Shown here piece after piece: positions 35,965-44,247 of a stretch of DNA of 44,539 nt; within the stretch, counting starts at the first letter, position 1; each line of letters begins with the position of its first letter. The notes beneath the pieces were generated by a model. It had not been told where the DNA came from and did not search any database. It worked only from the letters and a program-made list of their open reading frames with translations. The translations under genes were made by a program, and so were the position numbers. This DNA is from an uncultured Nitrosomonas sp. (GTDB taxonomy: Bacteria; Pseudomonadota; Gammaproteobacteria; Burkholderiales; Nitrosomonadaceae): NCBI RefSeq assembly GCF_902826915.1, contig NZ_CADEGP010000017.1, positions 1 to 44,539 of the forward strand. The letters are read 5' to 3'.

Positions 35965-37290
35965 GTGGCTGAATTAAAAAAAGTCTTTATTCCTGATATC
36001 GGAGATTTCAAAGACGTTCCTGTTATTGAAATCCTAATTAAAGCGGGCGATGCTGTTAAAGCAGAGGATTCGCTGATTACACTGGAATCCGACAAGGCCA
36101 CCATCGAGATTCCATCACCCTTCGCCGGTTTGATCAAGGAAATTTTTGTCAAACCCGGAGACAAGGTATCGGAAGGTACAGCGATTTTAACCATCGAATA
36201 TTCTGGCGAAACAGAAACAGAAACAGAAACAGAAACTCCGCTCCAAACTGCAGCGAAAAAAAACACCCATCAGGATATCGAGGAAGTTGTGCCTGAAGTT
36301 GAGGTCAAACCGGACGAGGTTCAGCGAGAGCAAAAAAACGCGCTACAACAGGCATCGACTAAGGACAATGTTTCTTCTAAGGCGCATGCCAGCCCATCAA
36401 TTCGCCGCTTCGCCCGAGAGCTTGGTGTTAATCTGGAGTTAATTGCAGGAAGCGGTCCTAAGCATCGTATCCTGAAAGAAGATGTGCAGGCTTATGTAAA
36501 GGCAGAATTATCAAAGCCTGGAAATGGGAGTTCCGGCGCGGTGCTTGATTTGTTGCCATGGCCCGAAGTAAATTTCGCTAAATACGGGCCCATCGAATTA
36601 GAGAGCTTGACACGAATCAAACAAATTTCTGGTGCCAATTTGCACCGGAATTGGGTAATGATCCCGCATGTAACCCAGTTTGATGAGGCCGATATTACTG
36701 ATTTGGAAGCGTTGCGGAAAAAATCCAACGCAAATCAGAATGGCAGTAAAGTGAAGTTGACTCTGTTGGCATTTTTGATGAAAGCATTGATCACACCGTT
36801 AAAGAAATTTCCAGAATTTAACGCATCACTCGATAATAAGTCAGGCGGTGAGGTCAGTTTAGTCATCAAACATTACTACCATGTCGGTTTTGCAGTGGAT
36901 ACCAGTAATGGTTTGGTTGTACCTGTGATTAAAGATGTCGATAAAAAAGGTATTATCGCGATTGCCGAAGAGTTAACTAAGCTTTCTGCATTGGCGCGTG
37001 AGAGCAAATTAAAACCCGCTGATATGCAGGGCGCCAGTTTTACTATATCGAGTTTAGGTGGGATTGGTGGGACAGCATTTACACCAATTATCAATGCACC
37101 TGAAGTCGCTATTTTAGGAATTTCAAGAGCTGACACTAAACCGGTATATCGAGACCACGAGTTTGTTCCACGTTTAATACTGCCTTTGTCACTTTCCTAC
37201 GATCATCGCGTCATTGATGGTGCCACTGCAGCGCGTTTCACCACGCACTTGTCAGAAGTGTTGGCAGATATGCGGCTTGCTTTACTATGA
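35965..37290 (+). CDS. aceF: Pyruvate dehydrogenase E2, dihydrolipoamide acetyltransferase
   Basis: A 441-residue E2 with a single lipoyl domain (about 3-78, lipoylated Lys44 in LESDKATIEIP), a peripheral subunit-binding domain (about 143-178) and a C-terminal acetyltransferase domain with SYDHRVIDG (His414, Asp418). Many proteobacterial E2s have two or three lipoyl domains, so this is a short form. The linker contains ETETETETET, encoded by (GAAACA)4-GAAACT at 36208-36237. The start codon is GTG 35965, with GAGGA at 35954-35958. No E3 (lpd) gene follows; nadD comes next. Confidence 0.96.
   Translation: MAELKKVFIPDIGDFKDVPVIEILIKAGDAVKAEDSLITLESDKATIEIPSPFAGLIKEIFVKPGDKVSEGTAILTIEYSGETETETETETPLQTAAKKNTHQDIEEVVPEVEVKPDEVQREQKNALQQASTKDNVSSKAHASPSIRRFARELGVNLELIAGSGPKHRILKEDVQAYVKAELSKPGNGSSGAVLDLLPWPEVNFAKYGPIELESLTRIKQISGANLHRNWVMIPHVTQFDEADITDLEALRKKSNANQNGSKVKLTLLAFLMKALITPLKKFPEFNASLDNKSGGEVSLVIKHYYHVGFAVDTSNGLVVPVIKDVDKKGIIAIAEELTKLSALARESKLKPADMQGASFTISSLGGIGGTAFTPIINAPEVAILGISRADTKPVYRDHEFVPRLILPLSLSYDHRVIDGATAARFTTHLSEVLADMRLALL
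36208..36237 (+). repeat. Hexanucleotide repeat inside aceF
   Basis: (GAAACA)4 followed by GAAACT encodes alternating Glu-Thr in the flexible linker after the lipoyl domain. Copy-number changes would keep the frame and alter only linker length. Confidence 0.85.
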
Positions 37291-37320
37291 TATACCCTAA
37301 ATTTTAAAAGACTGAGACGG

Positions 37321-37998
37321 ATGGAAATTGGCGATAAATTTCCTGTAATCGGGATCTATGGCGGTACATTTGATCCCATTCATTATGGTCATTTGCGTAT
37401 CGCCGAAGAATTACTCAATAATGCTGGTCTGAAGCGGATTCTTTTTGTTCCCTCCGGTGTGCCTAGGTTGCGAGTTGCTCCTGCCGCATCGAGAGGTCAC
37501 CGTTCAGCTATGGTGCATTTGGCAATTCAAGATAACACTAAGTTTTCTCTTGACGAGCGCGAAGTAAACCGCCCCGGTGTGAGCACAACAATTCAGTCGC
37601 TGCGTGAATTCAGGCGTGAGCTCGGTGATAATGCGGCACTTTGTTTTATTTTAGGGATTGACGCATTTGTTAAGATAGATCAATGGGCGGAGTGGCAGGA
37701 ATTATTTACGCTGTGTCACATTATTTTAGTTGCCCGCCCAGGCTATGTTTCTATTAACGAAGATAAAGCCTTATCGGCGGAGATAAGGAAAGAATTTTTA
37801 TCTCGTTCTGTAACGTATGCCGGTAATCTTGAATTACAACCCAATGGTTTTATTTATACCGCCCAGACATCTTTGCTGGAAATTTCAGCATCGCAGATTC
37901 GATTATTGATAAAAAATAATAAAAGCATTCGTTATTTGTTGCCAGAGAATGTTGCGGATTATATTCAATCCAATCGGTTATACACCGGAGATTTATGA
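37321..37998 (+). CDS. nadD: Nicotinate-nucleotide adenylyltransferase
   Basis: A 225-residue nucleotidyltransferase of NAD biosynthesis (nicotinate mononucleotide plus ATP). GGTFDPIHYGH (about 15-25) is the T/HxGH nucleotide-binding motif, and LEISASQIR near the C-terminus is the ISSTxIR motif. Length is normal. It starts 30 bases after aceF and overlaps rsfS by four bases (ATGA), so it heads the nadD-rsfS-rlmH-maf cluster. Confidence 0.96.
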   Translation: MEIGDKFPVIGIYGGTFDPIHYGHLRIAEELLNNAGLKRILFVPSGVPRLRVAPAASRGHRSAMVHLAIQDNTKFSLDEREVNRPGVSTTIQSLREFRRELGDNAALCFILGIDAFVKIDQWAEWQELFTLCHIILVARPGYVSINEDKALSAEIRKEFLSRSVTYAGNLELQPNGFIYTAQTSLLEISASQIRLLIKNNKSIRYLLPENVADYIQSNRLYTGDL

Positions 37999-38321
37999 AT
38001 TCTGAAAAGCTTATTACGGTCATTACCGATGCGCTGGAGGAAATTAAAGCGCATGATATTGATGTAATCAACGTTGCAAAAATAACTTCGATGTTTGAAC
38101 ACATCATTATTGCCAGTGCGGATTCGACGCGCCAGACAAAATCGTTGGCGAATAATGTGCAAGAAAAGGTTAAAGCTGCTGGAGGAAATGTCTTCAGTGT
38201 GGAAGGGGAGCAGACAGGCGAATGGCTGCTGGTTGATTTGGGTGATGTGATCGTGCATATTATGTTGCCAGCCGTGCGTGAATATTACAATTTGAAAGCA
38301 CTATGGTCCGAGCGGGGTTAG
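37995..38321 (+). CDS. rsfS: Ribosomal silencing factor RsfS
   Basis: A 108-residue RsfS/YbeB/Iojap family protein that binds ribosomal protein L14 and blocks subunit joining in starvation. Family segments are DIDVINVAKITSMFEHIIIA and GEWLLVDLGDVIVHIM, with YYNLKALW at the end. The ATG overlaps the nadD stop. It is followed by rlmH after 33 bases, the standard rsfS-rlmH pairing. Confidence 0.95.
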   Translation: MNSEKLITVITDALEEIKAHDIDVINVAKITSMFEHIIIASADSTRQTKSLANNVQEKVKAAGGNVFSVEGEQTGEWLLVDLGDVIVHIMLPAVREYYNLKALWSERG

Positions 38322-38354
38322 TCTCTACCCGATCATGCACAATTTCTTTAAATT

Positions 38355-38825
38355 ATGAAATGTTTTATACTCGCGGTCGGGCACAAGATGCCCGATTGGG
38401 TCAATACGGGTTATCTTGAGTATATCAAGCGCATACCGCGGGAAATTTCGGTAAATTTGATTGAAATAAAGCCGGAGAAACGTGCTGTTGGAAAACCAAT
38501 CGAACAACTTCTGTGGGCAGAGTACCAGAGGATTCGTGCCGTCTTGCCGCATCATTGTCGCGTCAAAGTTTTGGATGAAGGCGGTCAACAATGGACAACA
38601 AAACGATTTGCTAATGAAATGCAAGGATGGATGAATAATGGCGATGCGATTGCTTTTGTTATTGGAGGAGCCGATGGCTTACATAGTGATATCAAACATA
38701 CCACTAACGAATTGATTGCTGTATCGGAGTTTACCTTACCTCATGGACTTGTTCGGGTAGTATTGGCAGAGCAGCTCTATCGGGCAATATCCATTCTCAA
38801 AAACCATCCTTACCACAGAGATTGA
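38355..38825 (+). CDS. rlmH: 23S rRNA pseudouridine-1915 N3-methyltransferase
   Basis: A 156-residue SPOUT-class methyltransferase that modifies 23S rRNA pseudouridine 1915 in helix 69. The SAM-binding knot shows FVIGGADGL, and the C-terminus has [19 protein letters not shown] and HPYHRD, invariant in the family. Full length. It lies in the conserved rsfS-rlmH-maf-rng order. Confidence 0.96.
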   Translation: MKCFILAVGHKMPDWVNTGYLEYIKRIPREISVNLIEIKPEKRAVGKPIEQLLWAEYQRIRAVLPHHCRVKVLDEGGQQWTTKRFANEMQGWMNNGDAIAFVIGGADGLHSDIKHTTNELIAVSEFTLPHGLVRVVLAEQLYRAISILKNHPYHRD

Positions 38826-38934
38826 AAAGCAGAGATGCACTAAATTCACTTTTCTGTCGCGTTTCAGATACCATAGATAGACCGCTAATAATATTGGAAT
38901 CCCGCGTTTATTAATTATTACCATATTGATTGAA

Positions 38935-39552
38935 ATGTTTCCTGAAAACCAAATATATCTTGCCTCAAGAAGCCCTAGAAGACGTGAATTATTAAGACAG
39001 GTTGGCGTGCGATTTAACCTTCTGATGATGCGTGAAACCTTAGGTCGTGCTATTGATGTCGATGAACAGTCGCTAGAAAATGAAGCGGCTACTGACTATA
39101 TTTATCGGATTACACAATTTAAAGCTACAGAAGGCTGGAAAAGGCTGTTGCAACGGCGATTACCTGTATTGCCTGTTTTGGTCGCGGATACCATTGTTAC
39201 GATTGACGGTTGTATATTAGGGAAACCCAAAGATAAAATGCACGCGGAAGATATGTTAAAAACTTTATCCGGGCGATCACATCAGGTATTAACAGCCATT
39301 GGTGTTGGAGTCAAGGATAATACTCAAGTTAAACTATCGACTTCAACTGTGCGGTTTCGTGAAATTGGCGAGCAGGAAATACGTCGATATCTGGAAAATA
39401 ATAATATTTTAGACAAAGCAGGCGCTTATGCAATTCAGGGCGTGGCAGCTGCATTTATTGCTGAGATATCAGGTAGCTATAGTGGTATTATGGGTCTTCC
39501 ACTGTACGAAACTATACAATTGCTTGAAGAAGTGGGTGTACAAGTTGTTTAG
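38935..39552 (+). CDS. maf: Maf-family nucleoside triphosphate pyrophosphatase
   Basis: From ATG 38935 the protein has 205 residues. It has the Maf signatures LASRSPRRRELL near the N-terminus, VLVADTIVTIDG with the catalytic Asp, LGKPKDKMHAEDML, and AGAYAIQGVAAAFI. Members hydrolyse dTTP/UTP or modified nucleotides as house-cleaning enzymes. A TTG at 38926 is an alternative start; neither has a clear Shine-Dalgarno sequence. A MITE-like repeat begins immediately after the stop and separates maf from rng. Confidence 0.93.
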   Translation: MFPENQIYLASRSPRRRELLRQVGVRFNLLMMRETLGRAIDVDEQSLENEAATDYIYRITQFKATEGWKRLLQRRLPVLPVLVADTIVTIDGCILGKPKDKMHAEDMLKTLSGRSHQVLTAIGVGVKDNTQVKLSTSTVRFREIGEQEIRRYLENNNILDKAGAYAIQGVAAAFIAEISGSYSGIMGLPLYETIQLLEEVGVQVV

Positions 39553-39706
39553 TTTAACAAGCCGTTGAGAACGAACCTATCTGCACATTGCTGCTGTGGT
39601 GTTAAAAACAGGCTTAAGATGCTTTTATTATGCAGAAACTGTGCTTTTCCACCTGTTTTTGTCTTGCTTCAACTGCTTCGAAAACATTTTCTAACGGCCT
39701 GTTAAA
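39553..39706. repeat. MITE-like dispersed repeat, copy A
   Basis: Inverted ends TTTAACAAGCCGTT (39553-39566) and, read on the minus strand from 39706, TTTAACAGGCCGTT match at 13 of 14 bases. A nested inverted pair (TTAAAAACAGG / CACCTGTTTTTG) lies inside. About 154 bp, no coding capacity. It is related to the copy at 27428-27585 in opposite orientation, and is inserted between maf and rng. Confidence 0.65.
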
Positions 39707-39812
39707 TGTCTCGATAAAGATTTATCTTAGGATGTTATGTGAAGGATACCGTATTAATTTTTGGTTTTAAAACTCAATTGCTTGGTTTCAAAAATAATAA
39801 TACGTATCGGAT

Positions 39813-41267
39813 ATGAGTAACGAAATTCTAGTCAATATTACGCCACAAGAAACCAGGGTGGCCATACTCGAACAAGGCGTAACGCAAGAGCTTCATATTG
39901 AGCGGACTAGTGGACGTGGCATCGTAGGAAATATTTATAACGGTCGTGTGAGCCGTGTATTACCCGGTATGCAATCGGCATTTGTAGATATTGGTCTTGA
40001 CCGAGCGGCTTTTTTGCATGTCGCGGATATTCGCGATTCCAGGTCGGAAGATGATGCTTTAAGACCGATCGAGAAGCTTCTTCACGAAGGTAATAGCATC
40101 TTGGTTCAGGTGATCAAGGATGCGATAAGCACGAAAGGCGCACGTCTTTCTACTCAAATAAGTCTGGCTGGGCGTTTATTGGTTTATCTACCGCAAGAAT
40201 CCCATATTGGTATTTCACAGCGTATTGAAGATGATAGTGAACGTGAATTATTGCGTGAGAAGTTGCAGCAAATTCTACCAGAGGATGAAAAAGGGGGCTA
40301 CATCATCCGAACCATGGCAGAAACTGCGGATGAGAACGATCTCCGTGCAGACTTGGAATATTTGCATCGACTATGGCGCGACATTCAACAAAAATCTGTG
40401 ACTATCTTGGCGCCCGTATTGCTTTATCAGGATTTGGATCTCAGTCATCGTGTATTACGTGATTTTATTGATGAAGATACAGTCCGTATTCTGGTGGATT
40501 CACGTGAAAATTATCAAAGATTGGTTAAGTTTGCGCAAAGCTACATGACATGTATTGCGGAGCGGATAACTTTATATACCGGTGATCGTCCATTATTTGA
40601 TTTGTGTGCGGTTGAAGACGAAATTGAAAGATCTCTGGCGAACCGAGTTAATTTAAAATCTGGTGGATATTTAATCATTGACCAAACTGAAGCGCTTACC
40701 ACCATGGATGTCAATACCGGTGGCTTTATTGGTGTGCGTAATTTCGACGACACTGTGTTTAAAACTAATCTTGAGGCGGCGCAGGTCATTGCTAGGCAAT
40801 TGCGTATGCGTAATCTGGGCGGAATTATCATCATTGACTTCATCGATATGGAATCTGAGGATCATAGAAATGCGGTCCTGTCTGAATTCAACAAAGCATT
40901 GATAAAAGATCGTACGCGCATAACTGTTAGCGGATTCAGTTCGCTGGGTTTGGTTGAAATGACGCGTAAGCGTACCCGTGAAAGTTTGACGCAAGTGCTT
41001 TGTGAAACTTGCCCAACTTGCCAAGGACGAGGCGAAGTTAGGACGGCACAAACCATCTGCTACGAGATTCTTCGTGAGTTACTTAGGGAATCGAGGCAGT
41101 TTAATGCGAATGAATTTCGAATCCTGGCATCACAACAAGTCATTGATTTGTTTCTTGACGAAGAATCTCAGAGTTTGGCTCAGTTGGGCGACTTCATAGC
41201 CAAGCCCATAAGCTTGCAAATTGAGGAATCCTACACACAAGAACAATATGATGTGATATTAATGTAG
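39813..41267 (+). CDS. rng: Ribonuclease G
   Basis: A 484-residue RNase E/G family endoribonuclease that processes 16S rRNA 5' ends and degrades mRNA. It has an S1-type region (NIYNGRVSRVLPGMQSAFVD), the catalytic DNase I-like region with MDVNTGGFIG and IIIDFIDM, and the zinc-link CETCPTC at 397-403. It lacks the long RNase E C-terminal scaffold, so RNase G is the better call. It follows maf across the 154-bp repeat; the hairpin at 41320-41340 is positioned to terminate it. Confidence 0.96.
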   Translation: MSNEILVNITPQETRVAILEQGVTQELHIERTSGRGIVGNIYNGRVSRVLPGMQSAFVDIGLDRAAFLHVADIRDSRSEDDALRPIEKLLHEGNSILVQVIKDAISTKGARLSTQISLAGRLLVYLPQESHIGISQRIEDDSERELLREKLQQILPEDEKGGYIIRTMAETADENDLRADLEYLHRLWRDIQQKSVTILAPVLLYQDLDLSHRVLRDFIDEDTVRILVDSRENYQRLVKFAQSYMTCIAERITLYTGDRPLFDLCAVEDEIERSLANRVNLKSGGYLIIDQTEALTTMDVNTGGFIGVRNFDDTVFKTNLEAAQVIARQLRMRNLGGIIIIDFIDMESEDHRNAVLSEFNKALIKDRTRITVSGFSSLGLVEMTRKRTRESLTQVLCETCPTCQGRGEVRTAQTICYEILRELLRESRQFNANEFRILASQQVIDLFLDEESQSLAQLGDFIAKPISLQIEESYTQEQYDVILM

Positions 41268-41308
41268 TAGTTTTCTGCGGAGCTCTCGGTTCGATCAGAT
41301 ACCAAATG

Positions 41309-41350
41309 AACTTGCGATTCCCCGTGGTCTTGCCACGGGGTTGTTTATTG
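41309..41350 (+). repeat. 42-bp hairpin repeat, copy 2 (probable rng terminator)
   Basis: Matches 7877-7918 at 41 of 42 bases. CCCCGTGG (41320-41327) and CCACGGGG (41333-41340) form a perfect 8-bp stem with loop TCTTG, followed by TTGTTTATTG, 50 bases after the rng stop. It therefore has the form of an intrinsic terminator for rng. On the minus strand it encodes NKQPRGKTTGNRK, fused to the end of a transposase fragment. Confidence 0.75.
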
Positions 41351-42001
41351 TTAATTTCACCCTTTCCCTGGTAATTTGCATGTTGATTAACATTGTCGAA
41401 ACAATCACCAATACGGCTCATGCCACCCATAAAGCCATGTATTTTCAGAAGCCGCCGGTATTCTTTACTGGCATATTGCGATCCGTGAGTCCTGCTGTAC
41501 TATCAGTTCTGCTTGCGACTGGTGTTGCCAGATAGCCATTCTCAAGTTTGAACTGCACGCCGGCTTCCCGCATCAGGCTTCGAGCTTTCCAGCGACCAAC
41601 CGGATAACCCAACGCATTCAGTGCTTTTACGATTCTGCGGCTGCCGTAGCTATGATTGCTGGAGTTCGCTATGCCTCGAACCGTTTCAAGTATTTCCTCG
41701 TGACATTGTTTTTCAGAATAATTGTCAGTGCGCCGGACATAATCATAGTAGGCGCTACGACTTACACCCATCAGTTGGCACATCAAGCCAACCGGGTAGG
41801 TCTTCTTCCTTTGGGTGATGAACGAATATTTCACTTCGTTTCTTTCACGAAAAAGACCGCCGCTTCCTTTAGTATTTCCCTCTCCAGTTTGAGCTGCTTG
41901 ATTTGCGCCTTCAACTGTCGAATTTCTTTCTGCTCCGGTGTCAGTTTCCCATTACCCCGGAATAATTGATCAGCTTTCTCCGCCTGGTATTCCCTGATCC
42001 T
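41351..42001 (-). mobile_element. Decayed IS3-family insertion sequence
   Basis: Minus strand. The C-terminal part of OrfA (about 42001-41831) reads KLTPEQKEIRQLKAQIKQLK then LEREILKEAAVFF, and stops inside the start of OrfB (GTG 41834). OrfB has the N-terminal HTH/YGSRRI region, then jumps after EAGVQFKLENGY to unrelated residues and stops at 41445. A separate frame shows GGMSRIGDCFDN, the OrfB motif that precedes the last catalytic Glu. The OrfA start, the central DDE region and the true OrfB end are missing, so it cannot transpose. No terminal inverted repeats were recognised. Confidence 0.8.
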
Positions 42002-42323
42002 ATATCAACTGGAATGTCCGGTTTCATTAAATCAGGTCACTTACTGACATGGCACCTTTCCTAAGATCTGGACATTTGATTACCGATCCTGAAACTTATT
42101 CTCCACTTTGCTTTTAGATTTGACAACACTAGATTTACAAGTGCTGTACAAATTAAAAAATTATAGATTGATCATTATTACTGATGCTTATGTGCGACAG
42201 CGAACAGATCACTTTTAATTCGCTCGTTAGAATTCAAATTAATATGTGCTTGATAAACTACCCATAATTTCAATAGAATATAAATGCAGCTGATAGGCTG
42301 AAATAAAAAATTAAGGAGAATTT
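42002..42323. other. AT-rich intergenic region after the IS remnant
   Basis: About 320 bases with no open frame of note. The last 15 bases carry the AAGGAG (42313-42318) of the BON lipoprotein gene. No IS end or known regulatory motif was recognised. Confidence 0.4.
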
Positions 42324-42797
42324 ATGATAATTGCAGATAAAAGCGAACAAAACATTTTAATTAAGAGAATTATTATTACTGCTGGTTTGGTTGCTCTTTT
42401 TGGTTTGGCAGGTTGCGAGCAAGAGGGAACAGCGGAGAAAATGGGAGAAAATATTGATCGCTCAGTTGAGAATGCCGAACAAAAAATGGAGCAAATTACA
42501 GAGCAAGTCGGTAAAGAAGTTAGCGAAGCACGTAATTCGATAGCGGATCAGGTCGAAGAAAGTATTCAGTACCTCGATGACTCGGTTATTACTTCAAATG
42601 TACAGGCGGCAATTGTGAATGATCCATTGCTTGAGCTATCCGACATTATAGTGACCACAGTTAATGGAACGGTGCAACTGAGTGGCATGGTTGATTCTCA
42701 GGAGCTCATTGATAGGGCAGAAGAAGTGGCTTATTCCCAGAAAGATGTGAAGTCTGTAGAAAACAATCTGATTGTCAAAGTTGCTTTGCCTGAATAA
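42324..42797 (+). CDS. BON-domain lipoprotein
   Basis: A 157-residue lipoprotein with lipobox LAGC ending at Cys31 and Glu at +2, so outer-membrane sorting is expected. A charged helical region (about 35-82) precedes a BON domain (about 86-154) with NGTVQLSGMVDS and DVKSVENNLIV. BON domains occur in OsmY-like periplasmic proteins linked to envelope stress. AAGGAG at 42313-42318 gives a strong start. The next gene begins 11 bases after its stop and also carries a BON-like domain, so the two probably form an envelope operon. Confidence 0.88.
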   Translation: MIIADKSEQNILIKRIIITAGLVALFGLAGCEQEGTAEKMGENIDRSVENAEQKMEQITEQVGKEVSEARNSIADQVEESIQYLDDSVITSNVQAAIVNDPLLELSDIIVTTVNGTVQLSGMVDSQELIDRAEEVAYSQKDVKSVENNLIVKVALPE

Positions 42798-42807
42798 AGC
42801 AACAATA

Positions 42808-43950
42808 ATGATTTGTTTGCGATTCATCGCCTTGGTTGGGATCATGCTGTCTAATGCGGCTGTAGCTCAGACAACACCTCCGAATGACGCCTATATTGCT
42901 GGCTACGCAACCAGTATGTTACGGTATAAATTGAATTTGGATATTTCATCTCTCATTGTGCAAAATGGAGTCATTATTTTGCCGGAAGATAGTTTAAATA
43001 TTTCTGATCAATCACGCGTGGTGCAGATGCTATCGGAAATTCCCGGAGTTAATCAGGTTAAAATAGCGCAAATTACAACGGAACTACCAATTGCTACAGC
43101 TCCTTCACAGCCCATCCAGCAATTCGCTGATCAAACGGTAGCGATAACGAACACTGATCCCACATTGTTGCCGACAGGCTTGTTGCCCAGTGGTCATTTA
43201 TTTAAACCATTATTGGCGGATCCTCGCTGGGCTCATTTTTCGGCTTCTTATCGTCATTTCGTAAATGATAACTTTGAGGGAAGAGACATTGGTGCAGTTA
43301 GCTTTGGTGAAACGATACCATTCTACCGCGGGAATTTTGGACGTTCACTGGTTCAGTGGGAAGCCGGGCTTCAGGCCGGGGTTTTTAGTGATTTTAATTT
43401 AGGTGCTCCATCTGCAGATCTCATTAATACAGATTTTATTGCCTCAGCATATTCAAGCGTACGTGCGAAGCAATTTTCAGCGTTTGGTCGGATTTATCAT
43501 CAAAGCTCACATCTGGGTGACGAATTCTTGCTGCGCCGAGTAAACTCTGCATTTGAACGAATTAATTTAAGTTATGAGGGTGCTGATCTCAGGCTATCCT
43601 ATGAATTTCCTTATGGAGTACGCTTATATGGTGGAGGCGGCGGCTTATTTCATAAAGAGCCATCCTCGCTCAAAGTGTGGATGACACAATATGGCATTGA
43701 GTTTCGCAGCCCTTGGCGCCTGGATTTTGCACCTGCTCGTCCTATCATTGCAGCTGACTTCAAGAATTTTCAGGAAAATAACTGGAACACTGATGTTTCA
43801 GCAAGGGTGGGTGTTGAATTCGATAATTTACAAGTGCTTGGTCGGAAGTTACAGATACTCCTGGAATACTTTAACGGGAATTCCCCAAGTGGACAGTTTC
43901 TAAGAAATAATGTGGAATACATTGGGATAGGGGCACATTATCATTTTTGA
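42808..43950 (+). CDS. Outer-membrane DUF1207-type protein with N-terminal BON-like domain
   Basis: A 380-residue exported protein. Signal peptide 1-20 (AVA cleavage site) is followed by a region (about 26-87) that looks BON-like: NGVIILPEDSLNISDQ then IPGVNQVKI. A Pro/Thr-rich linker leads to a beta-barrel-like domain (about 130-380) opening LFKPLLADPRWAHFSASY, typical of DUF1207, and ending in a C-terminal Phe (GAHYHF), usual for outer-membrane barrels. An upstream in-frame TTG (42772) would extend it, but the signal peptide fits ATG 42808. Function is unknown. Confidence 0.82.
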   Translation: MICLRFIALVGIMLSNAAVAQTTPPNDAYIAGYATSMLRYKLNLDISSLIVQNGVIILPEDSLNISDQSRVVQMLSEIPGVNQVKIAQITTELPIATAPSQPIQQFADQTVAITNTDPTLLPTGLLPSGHLFKPLLADPRWAHFSASYRHFVNDNFEGRDIGAVSFGETIPFYRGNFGRSLVQWEAGLQAGVFSDFNLGAPSADLINTDFIASAYSSVRAKQFSAFGRIYHQSSHLGDEFLLRRVNSAFERINLSYEGADLRLSYEFPYGVRLYGGGGGLFHKEPSSLKVWMTQYGIEFRSPWRLDFAPARPIIAADFKNFQENNWNTDVSARVGVEFDNLQVLGRKLQILLEYFNGNSPSGQFLRNNVEYIGIGAHYHF

Positions 43951-44078
43951 TTTGTATCGAGGTGTTAATGAGAATCCTATCAAAATGCCATAATTACTTA
44001 AATAGCAATTGTGATTGCTTTGGAAAGCTGCAATTGTTCTCAATCTGTACTAATCCTCAAGTCTGTTCTAATACACTA

Positions 44079-44120
44079 CGAATAATCCATGAGCCGATAA
44101 TGTGGCTCATGGATTATTCG
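44079..44120. repeat. Perfect 17-bp inverted repeat
   Basis: Arms at 44079-44095 and 44104-44120 (CGAATAATCCATGAGCC and its exact complement) flank an 8-base loop. No T-tract follows on either side. It lies 130 bases after the DUF1207 gene and 130 before a transposase. It could be a terminator-like structure, a protein-binding site or part of an IS end. Confidence 0.6.
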
Positions 44121-44247
44121 CGCGCGATGTGCTCACTAATTAGAGCTTACTCAAAAAGCATAACTAACTGATTGAGTTTAACAATATTGTATTATTTGGT
44201 AAAATGGTGCACGTAAATATGTGAATTAACACCAAAAACCGTGCACT

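Noticed and set aside
41194..41430. 78-codon minus-strand ORF as a possible gene
   Set aside because: It is a chance fusion of an IS3 OrfB fragment (MSRIGDCFDN), the 42-bp repeat and antisense rng sequence; treated as part of the IS remnant.
42049..42066. TGGCAC suggestive of a sigma-54 promoter
   Set aside because: The TTGC element at the required spacing is missing.
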